64,000 nt of DNA from Alphaproteobacteria bacterium (GCA_900768845.1 CAAGEK010000044.1:1-64000); one strand, 5' to 3'. Counted from the stretch's first letter, positions 41,070-50,718 are shown. A program made the numbers and translations. Notes: generated from the letters alone by a model not told the origin.

Positions 41070-41956
41070 TGCACTTCCTTCAAACAACCGTACAAAGACT
41101 GTATCAGGTTATGCATCATTTCCGTATAAAAATTTTCACCCGTCTTTATTCCCGCTCCCGCAGGATCGGCTTCGGCGATTGTCACGGACAAGCCTTCCGA
41201 CAAAGGCGTCACACGCGAAGAAGGAAACTGGGGCGCGGTAAACAAACACACTTTGCCCGCCCGCCGGATTTTCTCCCGCAACGCCGACAAATGCCCCGCT
41301 CCCGCCGCCGTATGGCCGCCGGCTTCGACAATTCCCAAAGAACGGACGCCCGCAACGTGTTCAAAGTACAAAAAAGCATCATGAAAAAACAAGAAATTGC
41401 CGCTTTTCATCCCTTGGAACGTTTGCTTGATCTCAAAACCCAGCTTGTTCATCCGGCTTTTGAACTCCGATGCGTTTTTCCGGTAAAGCTCCGCCCGATC
41501 CGGATCTTTCGCCGCAAGTGTTTCCGCAACGGCGGCGGCCGCAACAGCCATATTTTCGGGCATCAACCAAAAATGAGGGTCGATTTCCCCCCCTTCGTCC
41601 GCAAGGTTCGTGCGAACCGAACGCGCTTGCAACAGCTTCATCCCCTCAAGCGGCAAAACGGCGACACTTTTGTCCGAAGCTCCAGAAGCTTCCAGAGCTT
41701 TGGGCAAAAAACCCTCCAGCTCCTTTCCGTTCCAAAACACGACGTCCGCCCGTGCAAGCTTCATCATATCCGAAGGTTTCAAGACATAATCGTGGGCGGA
41801 AACCGCCGGAGGAACCAGCAGGGAAGGCGTTCCCGCGCCCCGCATCACAAACGAAACGGCGGAATGAAGCGGAGCCGTCGAAGCGACGACTTTCAAATCC
41901 GCCGCTTTGACGGCAAACGGAAACAAACAGGCGAAAATAAAAATCAAAAACCGCAT
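41066..41956 (-). CDS. znuA: zinc ABC transporter substrate-binding protein
   Basis: 296 residues from ATG 41956 (MRFLIFIFACLFPFAVKA), signal peptide cleaved near residue 18-19. Cluster A-I fold: LKVVASTAPLHSAV, VSAHDYVLKPSDMMKLARADVVFWNG (zinc His), DPHFWLMPENM (His) and FFHDAFLYFEHVAG. Loads zinc in the periplasm for ZnuBC. First gene on the minus side of the zur palindrome; the MEMO-like gene follows with 4-nt overlap. Confidence 0.9.
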   Translation of the reverse strand: MRFLIFIFACLFPFAVKAADLKVVASTAPLHSAVSFVMRGAGTPSLLVPPAVSAHDYVLKPSDMMKLARADVVFWNGKELEGFLPKALEASGASDKSVAVLPLEGMKLLQARSVRTNLADEGGEIDPHFWLMPENMAVAAAAVAETLAAKDPDRAELYRKNASEFKSRMNKLGFEIKQTFQGMKSGNFLFFHDAFLYFEHVAGVRSLGIVEAGGHTAAGAGHLSALREKIRRAGKVCLFTAPQFPSSRVTPLSEGLSVTIAEADPAGAGIKTGENFYTEMMHNLIQSLYGCLKEVQ

Positions 41957-41984
41957 AAAAAGATTCCCGAACAACGCTTTTTTT

Positions 41985-41997
41985 GTAATATTATTAC
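41985..41997. promoter_or_regulatory. predicted Zur operator
   Basis: GTAATA-T-TATTAC, a perfect 13-bp palindrome between the divergent znuA (start 41956) and zur (start 42037) genes. Its position and form match Zur boxes of zinc-regulated promoters. It would repress both arms when zinc is plentiful. Assignment by position and symmetry. Confidence 0.7.
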
Positions 41998-42036
41998 TTT
42001 CCGGCGCGAAAACAAGAGGGGACGGAGAAACAGGGA

Positions 42037-42528
42037 ATGGAAAAATTATTGAAAAAACGGTCGAAATCGGCTTTTGAAACAAAATCCCCTTCGGAAAATG
42101 CCAAAAAAGCCCTTTTTATCGCCGAAGAAATCTGCAAAGCCAAAGGATTGCGCCTGACCCGTCTGCGTTATGGCGTTTTGCAAAAAGTATGGGAATCCGA
42201 AACGCCTGCGGGCGCGTATGAAATTTTAAACGCCCTTCTGCCCGATTTTCCCAAAGCCGCCGCGGTCAGCGTATACCGCGCTTTGGACTTTTTGACGGAA
42301 TACGGGTTGATTCACCGTCTGCCCGACCAAAAAGGCTTTATCGGATGCCGGTTTCCCGAAGAAGAACACATCCCCGCTTTTCTGACGTGTTCGGTTTGCG
42401 GCAAAGTCGAGGAAATAAAAATCGACAAAGCATACAAGGAAATGAAAAAAGCCGCCGCTTCGTTGAAATTCAAAACCAAAAAGGCCGCCGTCGGCCTGTA
42501 CGGAGTTTGTCCGAAATGCCGGAATTGA
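42037..42528 (+). CDS. zur: zinc uptake regulator Zur (Fur family)
   Basis: 163 residues, GGAG and AGGGA before the ATG. Fur DNA-binding wing: LRLTRLRYGVLQKVWES, AGAYEILNALL, AAVSVYRALDFLTEYGLIHRL. Zinc-site residues include HIPAFLTCSVCGKVEEI and CPKC at the C-terminus (two CxxC pairs for structural zinc). It overlaps znuC by 13 nt and shares the operator with znuA, giving autoregulation. Confidence 0.9.
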   Translation: MEKLLKKRSKSAFETKSPSENAKKALFIAEEICKAKGLRLTRLRYGVLQKVWESETPAGAYEILNALLPDFPKAAAVSVYRALDFLTEYGLIHRLPDQKGFIGCRFPEEEHIPAFLTCSVCGKVEEIKIDKAYKEMKKAAASLKFKTKKAAVGLYGVCPKCRN

Positions 42529-43280
42529 CCTCTTCGCCCGCATCCGTTCCGCCTGTCAGGGTGAAAAACGTTTCTTTGAAAGCCGGCGGCGTATCCGTTT
42601 TGGAAAACGTATCTCTCGATATTCCGGCAGGTAAAATCGTCACCCTGATCGGTCCGAACGGCGCAGGAAAATCGACTTTGCTGAAGGTCATACTGGGAAT
42701 CCTGACGCCGGACGAAGGATATGTCGAAAAGCGCAAAGGATTGAAAATCGGATATGTACCTCAAAAGCTTCATATTCCTTTATCCGTTCCGATAACCGTT
42801 AAGCGTTTCCTGTCACTTAACAATTCTCACAGCGAAGCCAAGAAATCAGCCGTTTTTGAAGAAACAGGCATCCCTCATCTGGCCGGCCGTCAGGTGCATA
42901 CCCTGTCCGGCGGGGAAACCCAACGCCTGTTGCTGGCACGCGCTTTGTTGGAAGACCCCGACCTTCTGGTCTTGGACGAACCCGCCCAAGGGCTGGATCC
43001 CGTCGGAGAGGAAAAGCTTTGCGCTTTGATAGAAAGGTTGAACAAAGAACGCGGATGCGCGATTTTGACGGTTTCCCACAACCTGCACGTCGTTATGGCG
43101 CAAACACACCGCGTCGTTTGCCTGAACAGACACGTTTGTTGCACGGGGCATCCGGACGATGTCATCTCCCTGCCGGCCTACGCCTCCCTGTTCGGTGCGA
43201 ACCGGTCGCATCTGGCTTTGTATACACACCGTCACGACCATATTCACAACGATAACGGAGAAATAACCCGTGTGGAATGA
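42516..43280 (+). CDS. znuC: zinc ABC transporter ATP-binding protein
   Basis: 254 residues from ATG 42516 (MPELTSSPASV), starting inside the zur end. Walker A GPNGAGKST, Q-loop GYVPQ, signature LSGGETQRLLLARAL, Walker B LLVLDEPAQGLDP, switch His in VSHNLHVV. A His-rich tail (THRHDHIHND) is common in ZnuC and may bind zinc. Energises import through ZnuB. Confidence 0.93.
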   Translation: MPELTSSPASVPPVRVKNVSLKAGGVSVLENVSLDIPAGKIVTLIGPNGAGKSTLLKVILGILTPDEGYVEKRKGLKIGYVPQKLHIPLSVPITVKRFLSLNNSHSEAKKSAVFEETGIPHLAGRQVHTLSGGETQRLLLARALLEDPDLLVLDEPAQGLDPVGEEKLCALIERLNKERGCAILTVSHNLHVVMAQTHRVVCLNRHVCCTGHPDDVISLPAYASLFGANRSHLALYTHRHDHIHNDNGEITRVE

Positions 43281-44073
43281 AGCCTTTTTTTGGAGAAGCT
43301 GGATTGTCGCCGTCATAACCGCGGTTTTGGCCGGCCCCGTAGGGTGCCTGATGATTTGGCGCAGAACCGCTTTTTTCAGCGACGCCCTGTCCCATTCGGC
43401 TTTGGCGGGCATTTTGCTCGGAACGGTTTTGGGAATGGGTCAGAATGCGGGAATCGTCATTCTCGTCTGCCTGCTGGCGTTGCTGTTGTCCCGCGTGCCC
43501 GAAGGTTTTTTAACGGGAGTGGACGTTTTATTGCTGATTATCGCCCAAACGTCTTTATGCGCGGGATTGATCGGATTGTCTTATGCGGACGGGCTGAGAT
43601 CGGATCTGACGGGATACCTGTTCGGCGATGTTTTGGCCGTCACGGACAAAGATTTGATTTTCACCTGCTTTACGGCTGTTTTATGCGCCGCTTTGCTGTT
43701 CCCGAACTGGAAAAGGCAAGTTTTCATCGCCGTCAGCCCCGATATGGCGCAAAGCGAAGGCGTCGCTTTGAAAAGGCAATCCGTCCTGTTCATGACGGTG
43801 ACGGCTTTGTTCGTCGCCCTTTCGTTAAAAACGACGGGAATGCTTTTGGTGTCCGCCCTGCTGGTCATTCCGCCGGCCGCCGCCCGATTTTTATCGAAAA
43901 CACCCGAACAAATGGCCGTCATCGGATCTTTGACCGGCGTTTTGGCCGTTACGGCAGGGTTGATGCTGTCCGTTTCGTTCGATTCTCCCGCCGCGCCGAC
44001 AATGGAAATATGTTGCGCCGTTTTGTTCGTCGCCGCCCGATTTTCGGCCTGTCGTCACAAAAAGATTATATAA
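43270..44073 (+). CDS. znuB: zinc ABC transporter permease
   Basis: 267 residues from GTG 43270, overlapping znuC by 11 nt. About eight to nine hydrophobic segments of the ABC-3 type: AVLAGPVGCLMIWRRTAFFSDALSHSALAG (family signature), LIGLSYADGLRSDLTGYLFGDVLA, MLLVSALLVIPPAAARFL. Forms the inner-membrane channel with ZnuC. Confidence 0.93.
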   Translation: MWNEAFFWRSWIVAVITAVLAGPVGCLMIWRRTAFFSDALSHSALAGILLGTVLGMGQNAGIVILVCLLALLLSRVPEGFLTGVDVLLLIIAQTSLCAGLIGLSYADGLRSDLTGYLFGDVLAVTDKDLIFTCFTAVLCAALLFPNWKRQVFIAVSPDMAQSEGVALKRQSVLFMTVTALFVALSLKTTGMLLVSALLVIPPAAARFLSKTPEQMAVIGSLTGVLAVTAGLMLSVSFDSPAAPTMEICCAVLFVAARFSACRHKKII

Positions 44074-44144
44074 ATCCTCTTGCGAAAAGCGTTAAGGGCG
44101 TTTATGTTACATAGTCGTAATGAAGAGAATAAGCGGATATCCAA

Positions 44145-45119
44145 ATGCCTAAAATAGAAGAACAACTCTTTTCCGATATTTACTTTACTCCGGAAAACAT
44201 CGCATACGTCCACGACGGGGAAACACGCTACGGGCTGAAAGAATTGTACGCCGACGATCTGGCCGAATTCAGAAAGGCTTTGGACGAGGGATACAACGGC
44301 CGTTCCAGCTATTCTCTTTCCTTCGGCAACACGATGTACCGTGTCGAACGTGTCGCGACACTGACAGGCATTCACTATTCCGCCAGACGCATGCCGCGTA
44401 AAACGCCGGACGTTGCGCGGTTGGGGCTTCCGGAATCCCTGACGAGCCACTTGATTTCCCTGAACCGTGAATCGGGGTTGTTGCTGTGGGGCGGGCCTAC
44501 GGGCGCAGGAAAAACGACGTCCATTTCCTGTTTGTTGCGCAAGTTTATGGAACGCGAAGGCGGGTTCGCTTACACGATCGAAGATCCTCCCGAATTGCCT
44601 TTGGACGGCATTTATCCTTCCAAACGCGGCGGATTGGGCTTGTGCAAACAAACGGAACCCATCAACAACGATTGGGGTGAATCTTTAAAATCGGTTTTGC
44701 GTTGCCGCCCCCGTTATATTCTGGTCGGTGAAATCCGCACTCCCGAATGTGCAAGCCAGATTTTGCGTGCCGCGACCAGCGGACACTTGGTTTTATCGAC
44801 GATTCACGCGAATTCGGTGGAAGACGCGTTGAATTCGGTCATCAAATACGCGACGGCGGGCGGGTTGAACGAGGAATTGGCCGCAGACCTTCTGGGACGC
44901 GGCATTTTGGGGGTTATTCACCAAAAATTGCAAGGCATCAAAACGATGTTCCCCGAATTGCGTTTCGTATTCGCGAATCCCGATCCGACGGTTGCCGATC
45001 AGTTGCGCATTGCCATCCGCGACCGCCAGCTGTCATTGGGAACGCTGATGGAATCCCAGTCTGCCAAAATGTTTCAAGGCAAACCGCTGTTCAGAGTTCC
45101 CGAACCGCGCAACACCTGA
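44145..45119 (+). CDS. PilT/TraJ/DotB-type secretion or pilus ATPase
   Basis: 324 residues. Walker A WGGPTGAGKTTSISCLL (about 115-130), Asp box TIEDPPELPL, Walker B RCRPRYILVGEIRTPE and His box SGHLVLSTIHAN, all in the GspE/PilT fold. Short N-terminal domain as in PilT, TraJ (IncI) and DotB. It could power retraction of a pilus or IncI/Dot-like type IVB secretion. It is alone; no other secretion gene adjoins it, though the PilM/PilV-like pair is 6 kb away. Confidence 0.8.
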   Translation: MPKIEEQLFSDIYFTPENIAYVHDGETRYGLKELYADDLAEFRKALDEGYNGRSSYSLSFGNTMYRVERVATLTGIHYSARRMPRKTPDVARLGLPESLTSHLISLNRESGLLLWGGPTGAGKTTSISCLLRKFMEREGGFAYTIEDPPELPLDGIYPSKRGGLGLCKQTEPINNDWGESLKSVLRCRPRYILVGEIRTPECASQILRAATSGHLVLSTIHANSVEDALNSVIKYATAGGLNEELAADLLGRGILGVIHQKLQGIKTMFPELRFVFANPDPTVADQLRIAIRDRQLSLGTLMESQSAKMFQGKPLFRVPEPRNT

Positions 45120-45159
45120 TACTTTTCCGGTCGTACAGGATTCGGCCTCGGAAAAGTAT
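45119..45159 (+). terminator. hairpin at the end of the ATPase gene
   Basis: 11-bp perfect stem ATACTTTTCCG (45119-45129) / CGGAAAAGTAT (45149-45159), overlapping the TGA. No U-tract, so termination is uncertain. The remaining 45160-45442 has no gene or clear signal. Confidence 0.4.
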
Positions 45160-45442
45160 GCGGCGGCTTGAAGAAACCGGTATTTGTTTCAATATGCGGG
45201 CTGTCTTTTGATGCTTTCATGTTTCAAACCGCTTTGCGGTGAAATATATTTGCGGCATCTCGGATCTTCCGGATTATCAAAGCGGACGCTTTCCTTTTTT
45301 TTCGTTTTAACAAAAAATATTCGCCGTCCGTTTTTTCAATGTCCGTCAAACACGGAGAAAATAAAAATAAACCGTGTATTTCCGATCGGTTTCGTATAAA
45401 ATATGCCGTTGTCACAATTCGCAAACTTCGGAAATTTCAGTT

Positions 45443-46348
45443 ATGCCTTTGATCTTTGATGGCGTTCAAAACAAAACCGCCGCAAAACCGTCCGTAAAAA
45501 CCGGAACGATGCAATCGTTCAAATCCGATGTAATCGACGCATCAAAAGCCAAGCCCGTATTCGCTTGTTTCATCGCCGCGGCCGACCCTGCCAGCGTTCA
45601 ATTCGCAAAAACATTGGAAAAATATGTCCGTTTGGCCGACGGAAAAGCGGATTTGGTGGTTTTCCACGCCGAAGACAGCGGGCCTCTGGCCGTTCAGCTC
45701 GGTGTGAAGTCCGTTCCGACAACCATGATTTTTTCCCAAGGCCGCCCCGCCGACGGGTTCGCAGGCGTCGTCCCCGAAACTCAATTGAAAATGATCATGC
45801 AGGCCGTTATCGGAAAAGCGGCCTTGTCCTTGGACGAAATGCTCGAACAGGCCGGAGAAACCCTGAAAGCCGGCGATCCCGACACGGCTTTGCAACTTTA
45901 CGCCGCCGTTTTGGGAAAGGATGAAGCGAATCCGAAGGCTTTCGCAGGAATGATCCGTTCTTTCATCGCGAAAAAGGACTTCGACGCCGCCAAAGATTTA
46001 GCCGAAGGGTTGGATGATTCGGTTAAATCTCCCGAACTTGACGCGGCGAAAACGGCATTAAAGGTCGCTTTGGAAACCAAAGACGCCCCCTCTCCCGACG
46101 ATTTGGAAGAAAAAGTCGCCGCGAATCCCGACGATTTACAATTAAGGTTTGATTACGCCGTTTCCCTGTTCGTTGCGTCGCAACCCGAAAAAGCGATCGA
46201 TCTGTTGATTTCCATCATCAAACAGGATCGCGAATGGAACGGCGATGCGGCCAGACAGCAGTTGTTCAAATTTTTTACGGCGTTGGGAAATTCAAATCCC
46301 GTCACCGTCGCCGGACGCAGAAAGCTGTCTTCTTTATTATTTTCTTAA
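45443..46348 (+). CDS. thioredoxin-fold/TPR co-chaperone, CnoX (YbbN)-like
   Basis: 301 residues from ATG 45443 (MPLIFDGVQNK). Thioredoxin fold (about 15-115) without the CxxC: the active-site position reads CFIAAADPASV. SVPTTMIFSQGRPADGFAG keeps the cis-Pro loop. Residues 130-300 are TPR-like helices. CnoX holdases protect proteins from oxidation and pass them to GroEL; several alphaproteobacterial forms lack redox cysteines. Followed 18 nt later by the Lon-domain gene. Confidence 0.83.
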   Translation: MPLIFDGVQNKTAAKPSVKTGTMQSFKSDVIDASKAKPVFACFIAAADPASVQFAKTLEKYVRLADGKADLVVFHAEDSGPLAVQLGVKSVPTTMIFSQGRPADGFAGVVPETQLKMIMQAVIGKAALSLDEMLEQAGETLKAGDPDTALQLYAAVLGKDEANPKAFAGMIRSFIAKKDFDAAKDLAEGLDDSVKSPELDAAKTALKVALETKDAPSPDDLEEKVAANPDDLQLRFDYAVSLFVASQPEKAIDLLISIIKQDREWNGDAARQQLFKFFTALGNSNPVTVAGRRKLSSLLFS

Positions 46349-46366
46349 AAAAATCGGGAGAATCGG

Positions 46367-47011
46367 ATGTCCGAAAACATTTTTGACATTACAATGGTTG
46401 AAATGCCGTCCGTGCTTCCCGTGTTACCGTTCGCGGGAATGTTCTTGTTTCCGGGGCAAAAGCTGTCTTTGCGCATTTTTGAAACGCGCTATATCCGGCT
46501 GGTGTTCAATGCACTGGCTTCGTCGCGCATGATTGCCATGATGAACCCCGTCGATAAAGCTTCAACCGAAGAAAAACCGAAGCTTTATTCCGTGGGCTGT
46601 GCCGGCCGCATTTCCGGTTTCACCGAAGCGGAAAACAATCTGTTGCTGATCACGCTGACAGGCGTTTCAAGGTTTCGCGCCGTCAGGGAAGTGGATACGG
46701 AATACCAAATGTACAGGAACGTCCTGACCGATTACACTCCGTTTGCGCGTGACCAGAATCCCGAACCGTTCAAATTCGACAAACGCGCTTTGTTCGCCAA
46801 GCTGGATATGTATGCTTACAGCAACCGGATCGACATCAATTCGGATTTGTTGAAAAATACGCCCGACGAATCCATGTTAAGCTTTTTGGCTTCCGTTTTG
46901 CCTTTTGAAGCGGCGGAAAAACAGGCTCTGCTGGAATGCGAAACGCCTCGCAAATTTTATGATACGCTGATGATGCTGTTGGATATGAGTTGCGGGTCGA
47001 AAACAAATTAA
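46367..47011 (+). CDS. Lon substrate-binding-domain protein
   Basis: 214 residues. LPVLPFAGMFLFPGQKLSLRIFETRYIRLV is the N-terminal Lon domain (PUA-like), followed by VGCAGRISGFTEAENNLLLITLTGVSRFRA and a helical part. No ATPase or protease domain. Such stand-alone Lon-N proteins are common in alphaproteobacteria next to YbbN/CnoX. Presumed proteostasis role. Confidence 0.85.
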   Translation: MSENIFDITMVEMPSVLPVLPFAGMFLFPGQKLSLRIFETRYIRLVFNALASSRMIAMMNPVDKASTEEKPKLYSVGCAGRISGFTEAENNLLLITLTGVSRFRAVREVDTEYQMYRNVLTDYTPFARDQNPEPFKFDKRALFAKLDMYAYSNRIDINSDLLKNTPDESMLSFLASVLPFEAAEKQALLECETPRKFYDTLMMLLDMSCGSKTN

Positions 47012-47075
47012 ACGACCTTTTACCTTTTTGTGTCATAACGAAAGCGATTTTGTCATCAAACAGCATGAGTAAAAT

Positions 47076-49409
47076 ATGCCTCTTTCCGTTAAAAAAGCCT
47101 TCCTGCCGTCGAATTTGAAACAGTTTTTCAGGGAACTGCTCATCCGGTGCGGCGGGTTGGCGGTCATCGCTTTCGGGTTTGTATCGGCGGCGGCTCTGGC
47201 AACGTATGACATCGCCGACCCGTCTTTCAACACCGCATCGGGATTGGTGCCGTCAAACGCTTTGGGTCATTTCGGAGCCTGCTTTTCCGATTTGCTGTGG
47301 CAATATTGCGGATTGGCCGCCGTCTTTTTCCCCGTTGCAACGATCGCATGGGGCATTACGATATGCCGGCTTAAATGGAACAGGCTTTCCTTGTTGCGAA
47401 TCGCCTGTTTCTTTCCGACGATGATCGCCCTGATGATGCTGTTTTCCGGCATTTTCCCGACAATGACGACGCCCCTGACCCCCGCGGGACTGGGAGGAGC
47501 GTTGGCGTCCGCCTTTTACCTGCCTTTGATGCCTTATCTGACGTTCAAATACTTTCCTTATCCTCAAGCCGTCCTGTTACCCGCCGTTTTCGTCGCTTCC
47601 GTTTTCGGGTGCGCCCTGACTTTGGGCATTCCCATGCACTTTTTGAAAAGATGCCTTTCGGAACTGATGCTTTCGCTGAAATCCGCAGGATTGCATCTGG
47701 TTGAAAAAATCAAACCCCGCAGGACGGACGCGTTAATCGAACGTGAAGAAACACCGTCCGAAGAACTTCCCGAAAGCGTCCTGCCCGTTCAGGAAGAATT
47801 CGATTTGGGCAAACCCGAAGAAAAGGCGGAACCGGCCGCCAAACCCAAGCGCGATCCTTTGCGTTCCATGAAAGAACACAAAAAATATATGTCGGAATTT
47901 CATTTGCCCAAAACGGATTTCCTGACTCCGCCCGATCCGAGCAAAGTTCCGCAGGTTTCCAAAGAGTTTCTGGACAATCAGGCCAGACGGTTGGAAGGCG
48001 TTTTGGAAGAATTCGGCGTCAAAGGGCGGATTGTCAACGTCCGTCCGGGGCCTGTCGTAACGTTGTTCGAGCTGGAACCCGCTCCGGGGATAAAAACGAC
48101 GCGTGTTATCAATCTGGCCGACGACATCGCCCGTTCCATGAGCGCGATTTCAGTACGCATCGCCGTCGTTCCGGGACAAAGCGTCATCGGCATAGAAATG
48201 CCCAATGAAAAGCGCGCCCCCGTTTATTTGCGCGAAATGCTGGTATGCGAAGAATTCAAACATTCTCAAAAAGCGTTGACCCTTGCTTTGGGTAAAGACA
48301 TCGGCGGCAAACCGACCTTTACCGATTTGGCCAAAATGCCGCACTTGCTCATCGCCGGTACGACGGGTTCGGGTAAATCCGTCGCCATCAACACGATGCT
48401 TTTGTCGTTACTGTACCGTTTAACGCCCGAACAATGCCGGTTGATCATGATCGACCCGAAAATGTTGGAGCTGTCGGTGTACAACGGTATTCCGCATTTG
48501 CTCACGCCCGTTGTCACCGACCCGAAAAAAGCCGTTCTGGCATTGAACTGGGCGGTGCGGGAAATGGACGACCGTTATTTGCTGATGTCCCAGATGGGCG
48601 TGCGCAACATTGACGGATACAACAAGAAAGTCAAGGAAATGCTGGCTTCGGGAGAACCCATGACGCGCACCGTCCAAACGGGATTCGATCCCGAAACCGG
48701 AGAACCCGTATACGAAGAACAGCCTTTGAACCTCAAGCCGTTCCCGTACATTGTCGTTATCGTTGATGAAATGGCGGATTTGATGCTGACCGCCGGCAAA
48801 GACGTCGAAGTCGCCATTCAACGCATCGCACAAAAAGCGCGTGCTTCGGGCATTCACCTGATCATGGCGACCCAACGTCCTTCCGTCGACGTCATCACGG
48901 GAACGATCAAGGCGAACTTCCCCGAACGCATCAGTTTTCGCGTCACGACGAAAATCGACAGCCGCACGATTCTGGGCGAACAGGGCGCGGAACAGCTGTT
49001 GGGCATGGGCGATATGCTGTATCTGGCTCAGGGACAGCGGGCGTTGCGTCTGCACGGGCCTTTCGTCAGCGACGAAGAGGTCGAACAGGTTGCTTCCCAT
49101 CTGCGATCCCAAGCCGTCCCCGAATACGTCAAAGCCGTAACGGAAGAAGTCACGGAATCAAGCGGTGATCCGGATTCCGGCGGCTTTGCACTGACGGGCG
49201 ACGGATCAAACGATGAAAACAGCCTGTACGACAAAGCGGTGGCCATCGTTTTGCGCGACCGCAAAGTGTCGACCAGCTATATCCAGAGGCAGCTGAGAAT
49301 CGGATACAACCGTGCGGCCGACCTGATCGACCGGATGGAAAGCGAAGGGGTCATCTCTGCGCCGAACCATGCCGGAAAGCGTGAAATTTTAGTACCCGAA
49401 CGCGAATAA
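47076..49409 (+). CDS. ftsK: DNA translocase FtsK
   Basis: 777 residues, near the usual length of alphaproteobacterial FtsK. Four N-terminal membrane segments (about 20-175), a charged linker (about 220-300), then the alpha/beta motor (Walker A AGTTGSGKSVAINTM, Walker B IVVIVDEMADLM) and a C-terminal gamma winged-helix domain (YIQRQLRIGYNRAADLIDRM). Pumps DNA at the septum and aids dimer resolution via KOPS. It is immediately followed by lolA, a conserved pairing. Confidence 0.96.
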   Translation: MPLSVKKAFLPSNLKQFFRELLIRCGGLAVIAFGFVSAAALATYDIADPSFNTASGLVPSNALGHFGACFSDLLWQYCGLAAVFFPVATIAWGITICRLKWNRLSLLRIACFFPTMIALMMLFSGIFPTMTTPLTPAGLGGALASAFYLPLMPYLTFKYFPYPQAVLLPAVFVASVFGCALTLGIPMHFLKRCLSELMLSLKSAGLHLVEKIKPRRTDALIEREETPSEELPESVLPVQEEFDLGKPEEKAEPAAKPKRDPLRSMKEHKKYMSEFHLPKTDFLTPPDPSKVPQVSKEFLDNQARRLEGVLEEFGVKGRIVNVRPGPVVTLFELEPAPGIKTTRVINLADDIARSMSAISVRIAVVPGQSVIGIEMPNEKRAPVYLREMLVCEEFKHSQKALTLALGKDIGGKPTFTDLAKMPHLLIAGTTGSGKSVAINTMLLSLLYRLTPEQCRLIMIDPKMLELSVYNGIPHLLTPVVTDPKKAVLALNWAVREMDDRYLLMSQMGVRNIDGYNKKVKEMLASGEPMTRTVQTGFDPETGEPVYEEQPLNLKPFPYIVVIVDEMADLMLTAGKDVEVAIQRIAQKARASGIHLIMATQRPSVDVITGTIKANFPERISFRVTTKIDSRTILGEQGAEQLLGMGDMLYLAQGQRALRLHGPFVSDEEVEQVASHLRSQAVPEYVKAVTEEVTESSGDPDSGGFALTGDGSNDENSLYDKAVAIVLRDRKVSTSYIQRQLRIGYNRAADLIDRMESEGVISAPNHAGKREILVPERE

Positions 49410-49450
49410 TCCTGATAAAATGTCTTCGCTGTTTCAACAAGGGGTTTAAT

Positions 49451-50092
49451 ATGAAAAAATTTCCGGTTTTCCTTCTCGGACTTGTCTTTGCGGCTTCAAA
49501 CGTTTTTGCGGCGGAGTTAAGCGCGGAAAACGCGAAAATTCTGAACGACGTCGAAAAATATTTCAACGGCGTCAAATCGATTAAAAGCCGTTTCACCCAA
49601 GTATCGGGAGCGGGAACCTTGACCGAAGGGAAAATCAGCCTGTCAAAACCGGATAAAATGAGACTGGTTTACGACCCGCCCTATCCCGTCGAAGTGATCG
49701 CCGACGGCAGGAATTTGATTTTTCACGATAAAAAGTTGGAACAGGTGACATATCTGGATTTAAACGACAATCCCGCGTCCATCATCCTGAAAGAAAACTT
49801 TTCATTCAAAGATTCGGACCTGAGCGTCGAAAGCGTCAACCGTTCCGCCGGATTAATCGAAATCACCGCTTTTAAAACCGCTGAACCGGCTTTGGGAAAA
49901 ATCACGCTGGTTTTCAACGAACGCCCCCTGACGTTGAGGCAGTGGATCATCATTGACGCCCAACGCGCAAAAACTCAGGTTTCCCTGAACGATACGGAAT
50001 TCAACGTCCCCGTGGATGAAAAACTGTTCGTTTTCAAAAATCCCTACAAAGCTTCGGTTCGCCCCGGCGACAGGGCGCGCAGGGATCGTTAA
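49451..50092 (+). CDS. lolA: outer-membrane lipoprotein carrier protein LolA
   Basis: 213 residues. Signal peptide ends VFAAE. Periplasmic beta-barrel: ILNDVEKYFNGVKSIKSRFTQ, LVYDPPYPVEVIADGRNLIF, TLRQWIIIDAQRAKTQVSL. Carries lipoproteins from LolCDE to the outer membrane. Located 41 nt after ftsK; its stop overlaps the convergent response regulator stop by 4 nt. Confidence 0.92.
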   Translation: MKKFPVFLLGLVFAASNVFAAELSAENAKILNDVEKYFNGVKSIKSRFTQVSGAGTLTEGKISLSKPDKMRLVYDPPYPVEVIADGRNLIFHDKKLEQVTYLDLNDNPASIILKENFSFKDSDLSVESVNRSAGLIEITAFKTAEPALGKITLVFNERPLTLRQWIIIDAQRAKTQVSLNDTEFNVPVDEKLFVFKNPYKASVRPGDRARRDR

Positions 50093-50718
50093 TACAACAA
50101 CTTGTATCCTTCCCCGTTTCCCGCGGAAAAGGATATGCCCGTTTCTTCCAGCTTTTGCCGCAACCTGTAAATATGGGTTTCCAGCGTATGCGTCGAAATC
50201 CCTTCGCCGTATCCCCATATTTCACGCAACAACGTTTCTTTGTCGACGGCTTTTTTGCAACGGTAAAGGTATGACAGCAAAGCGGCTTCCTTTTCCGTCA
50301 GCTTTATTTCCCTGTCTTTGAACGACAAAACGCGCCCCGAAAAATTAAACCGCCAAAATCCGATGTCGACGGACGCTTTGTCACTTTGTTCAAACTGCGT
50401 AACCGCACTGATGACCGAAGACAAAACAACCGGCAAACGGAACGGTTTTTGATAAACGACGGCCTCTTCAACGTCCAAAGGAACGGAAGAGAGGTAAAAA
50501 ACGGGAACGTCATTATGTTTTTGCGCAATTTCAGAGCGTTGCTCCGCCGAAGGTTCGTCGAAAATCAAAACGCAAAAATCCTCCCGTCCGATTTTTTCGG
50601 CGGCTTCGCTGAAAACGTCGATTTCAACAACCTCCTCCGCAATATTCAAAGCCAAAAGTTCGCCCGCCAAAATCCGGCGCGGTAAAACATCTTCAGAACA
50701 AATCAAAATCCGGCGCAT
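50089..50718 (-). CDS. OmpR/PhoB-family response regulator
   Basis: 209 residues from ATG 50718 (MRRILICSEDVLP), GGGAGATGGAAAA upstream; the longer frame to 50769 lacks support. Receiver domain (about 1-110) with acidic SED, the phospho-acceptor region VLIFDEPS, the FYLSS switch and the KPF end; a C-terminal winged helix (about 130-205: TEKEAALLSYLYRCKKAVDKETLL, THTLETHIYRLRQKLE). DNA-binding regulator; no kinase gene is adjacent. Confidence 0.82.
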   Translation of the reverse strand: MRRILICSEDVLPRRILAGELLALNIAEEVVEIDVFSEAAEKIGREDFCVLIFDEPSAEQRSEIAQKHNDVPVFYLSSVPLDVEEAVVYQKPFRLPVVLSSVISAVTQFEQSDKASVDIGFWRFNFSGRVLSFKDREIKLTEKEAALLSYLYRCKKAVDKETLLREIWGYGEGISTHTLETHIYRLRQKLEETGISFSAGNGEGYKLLY

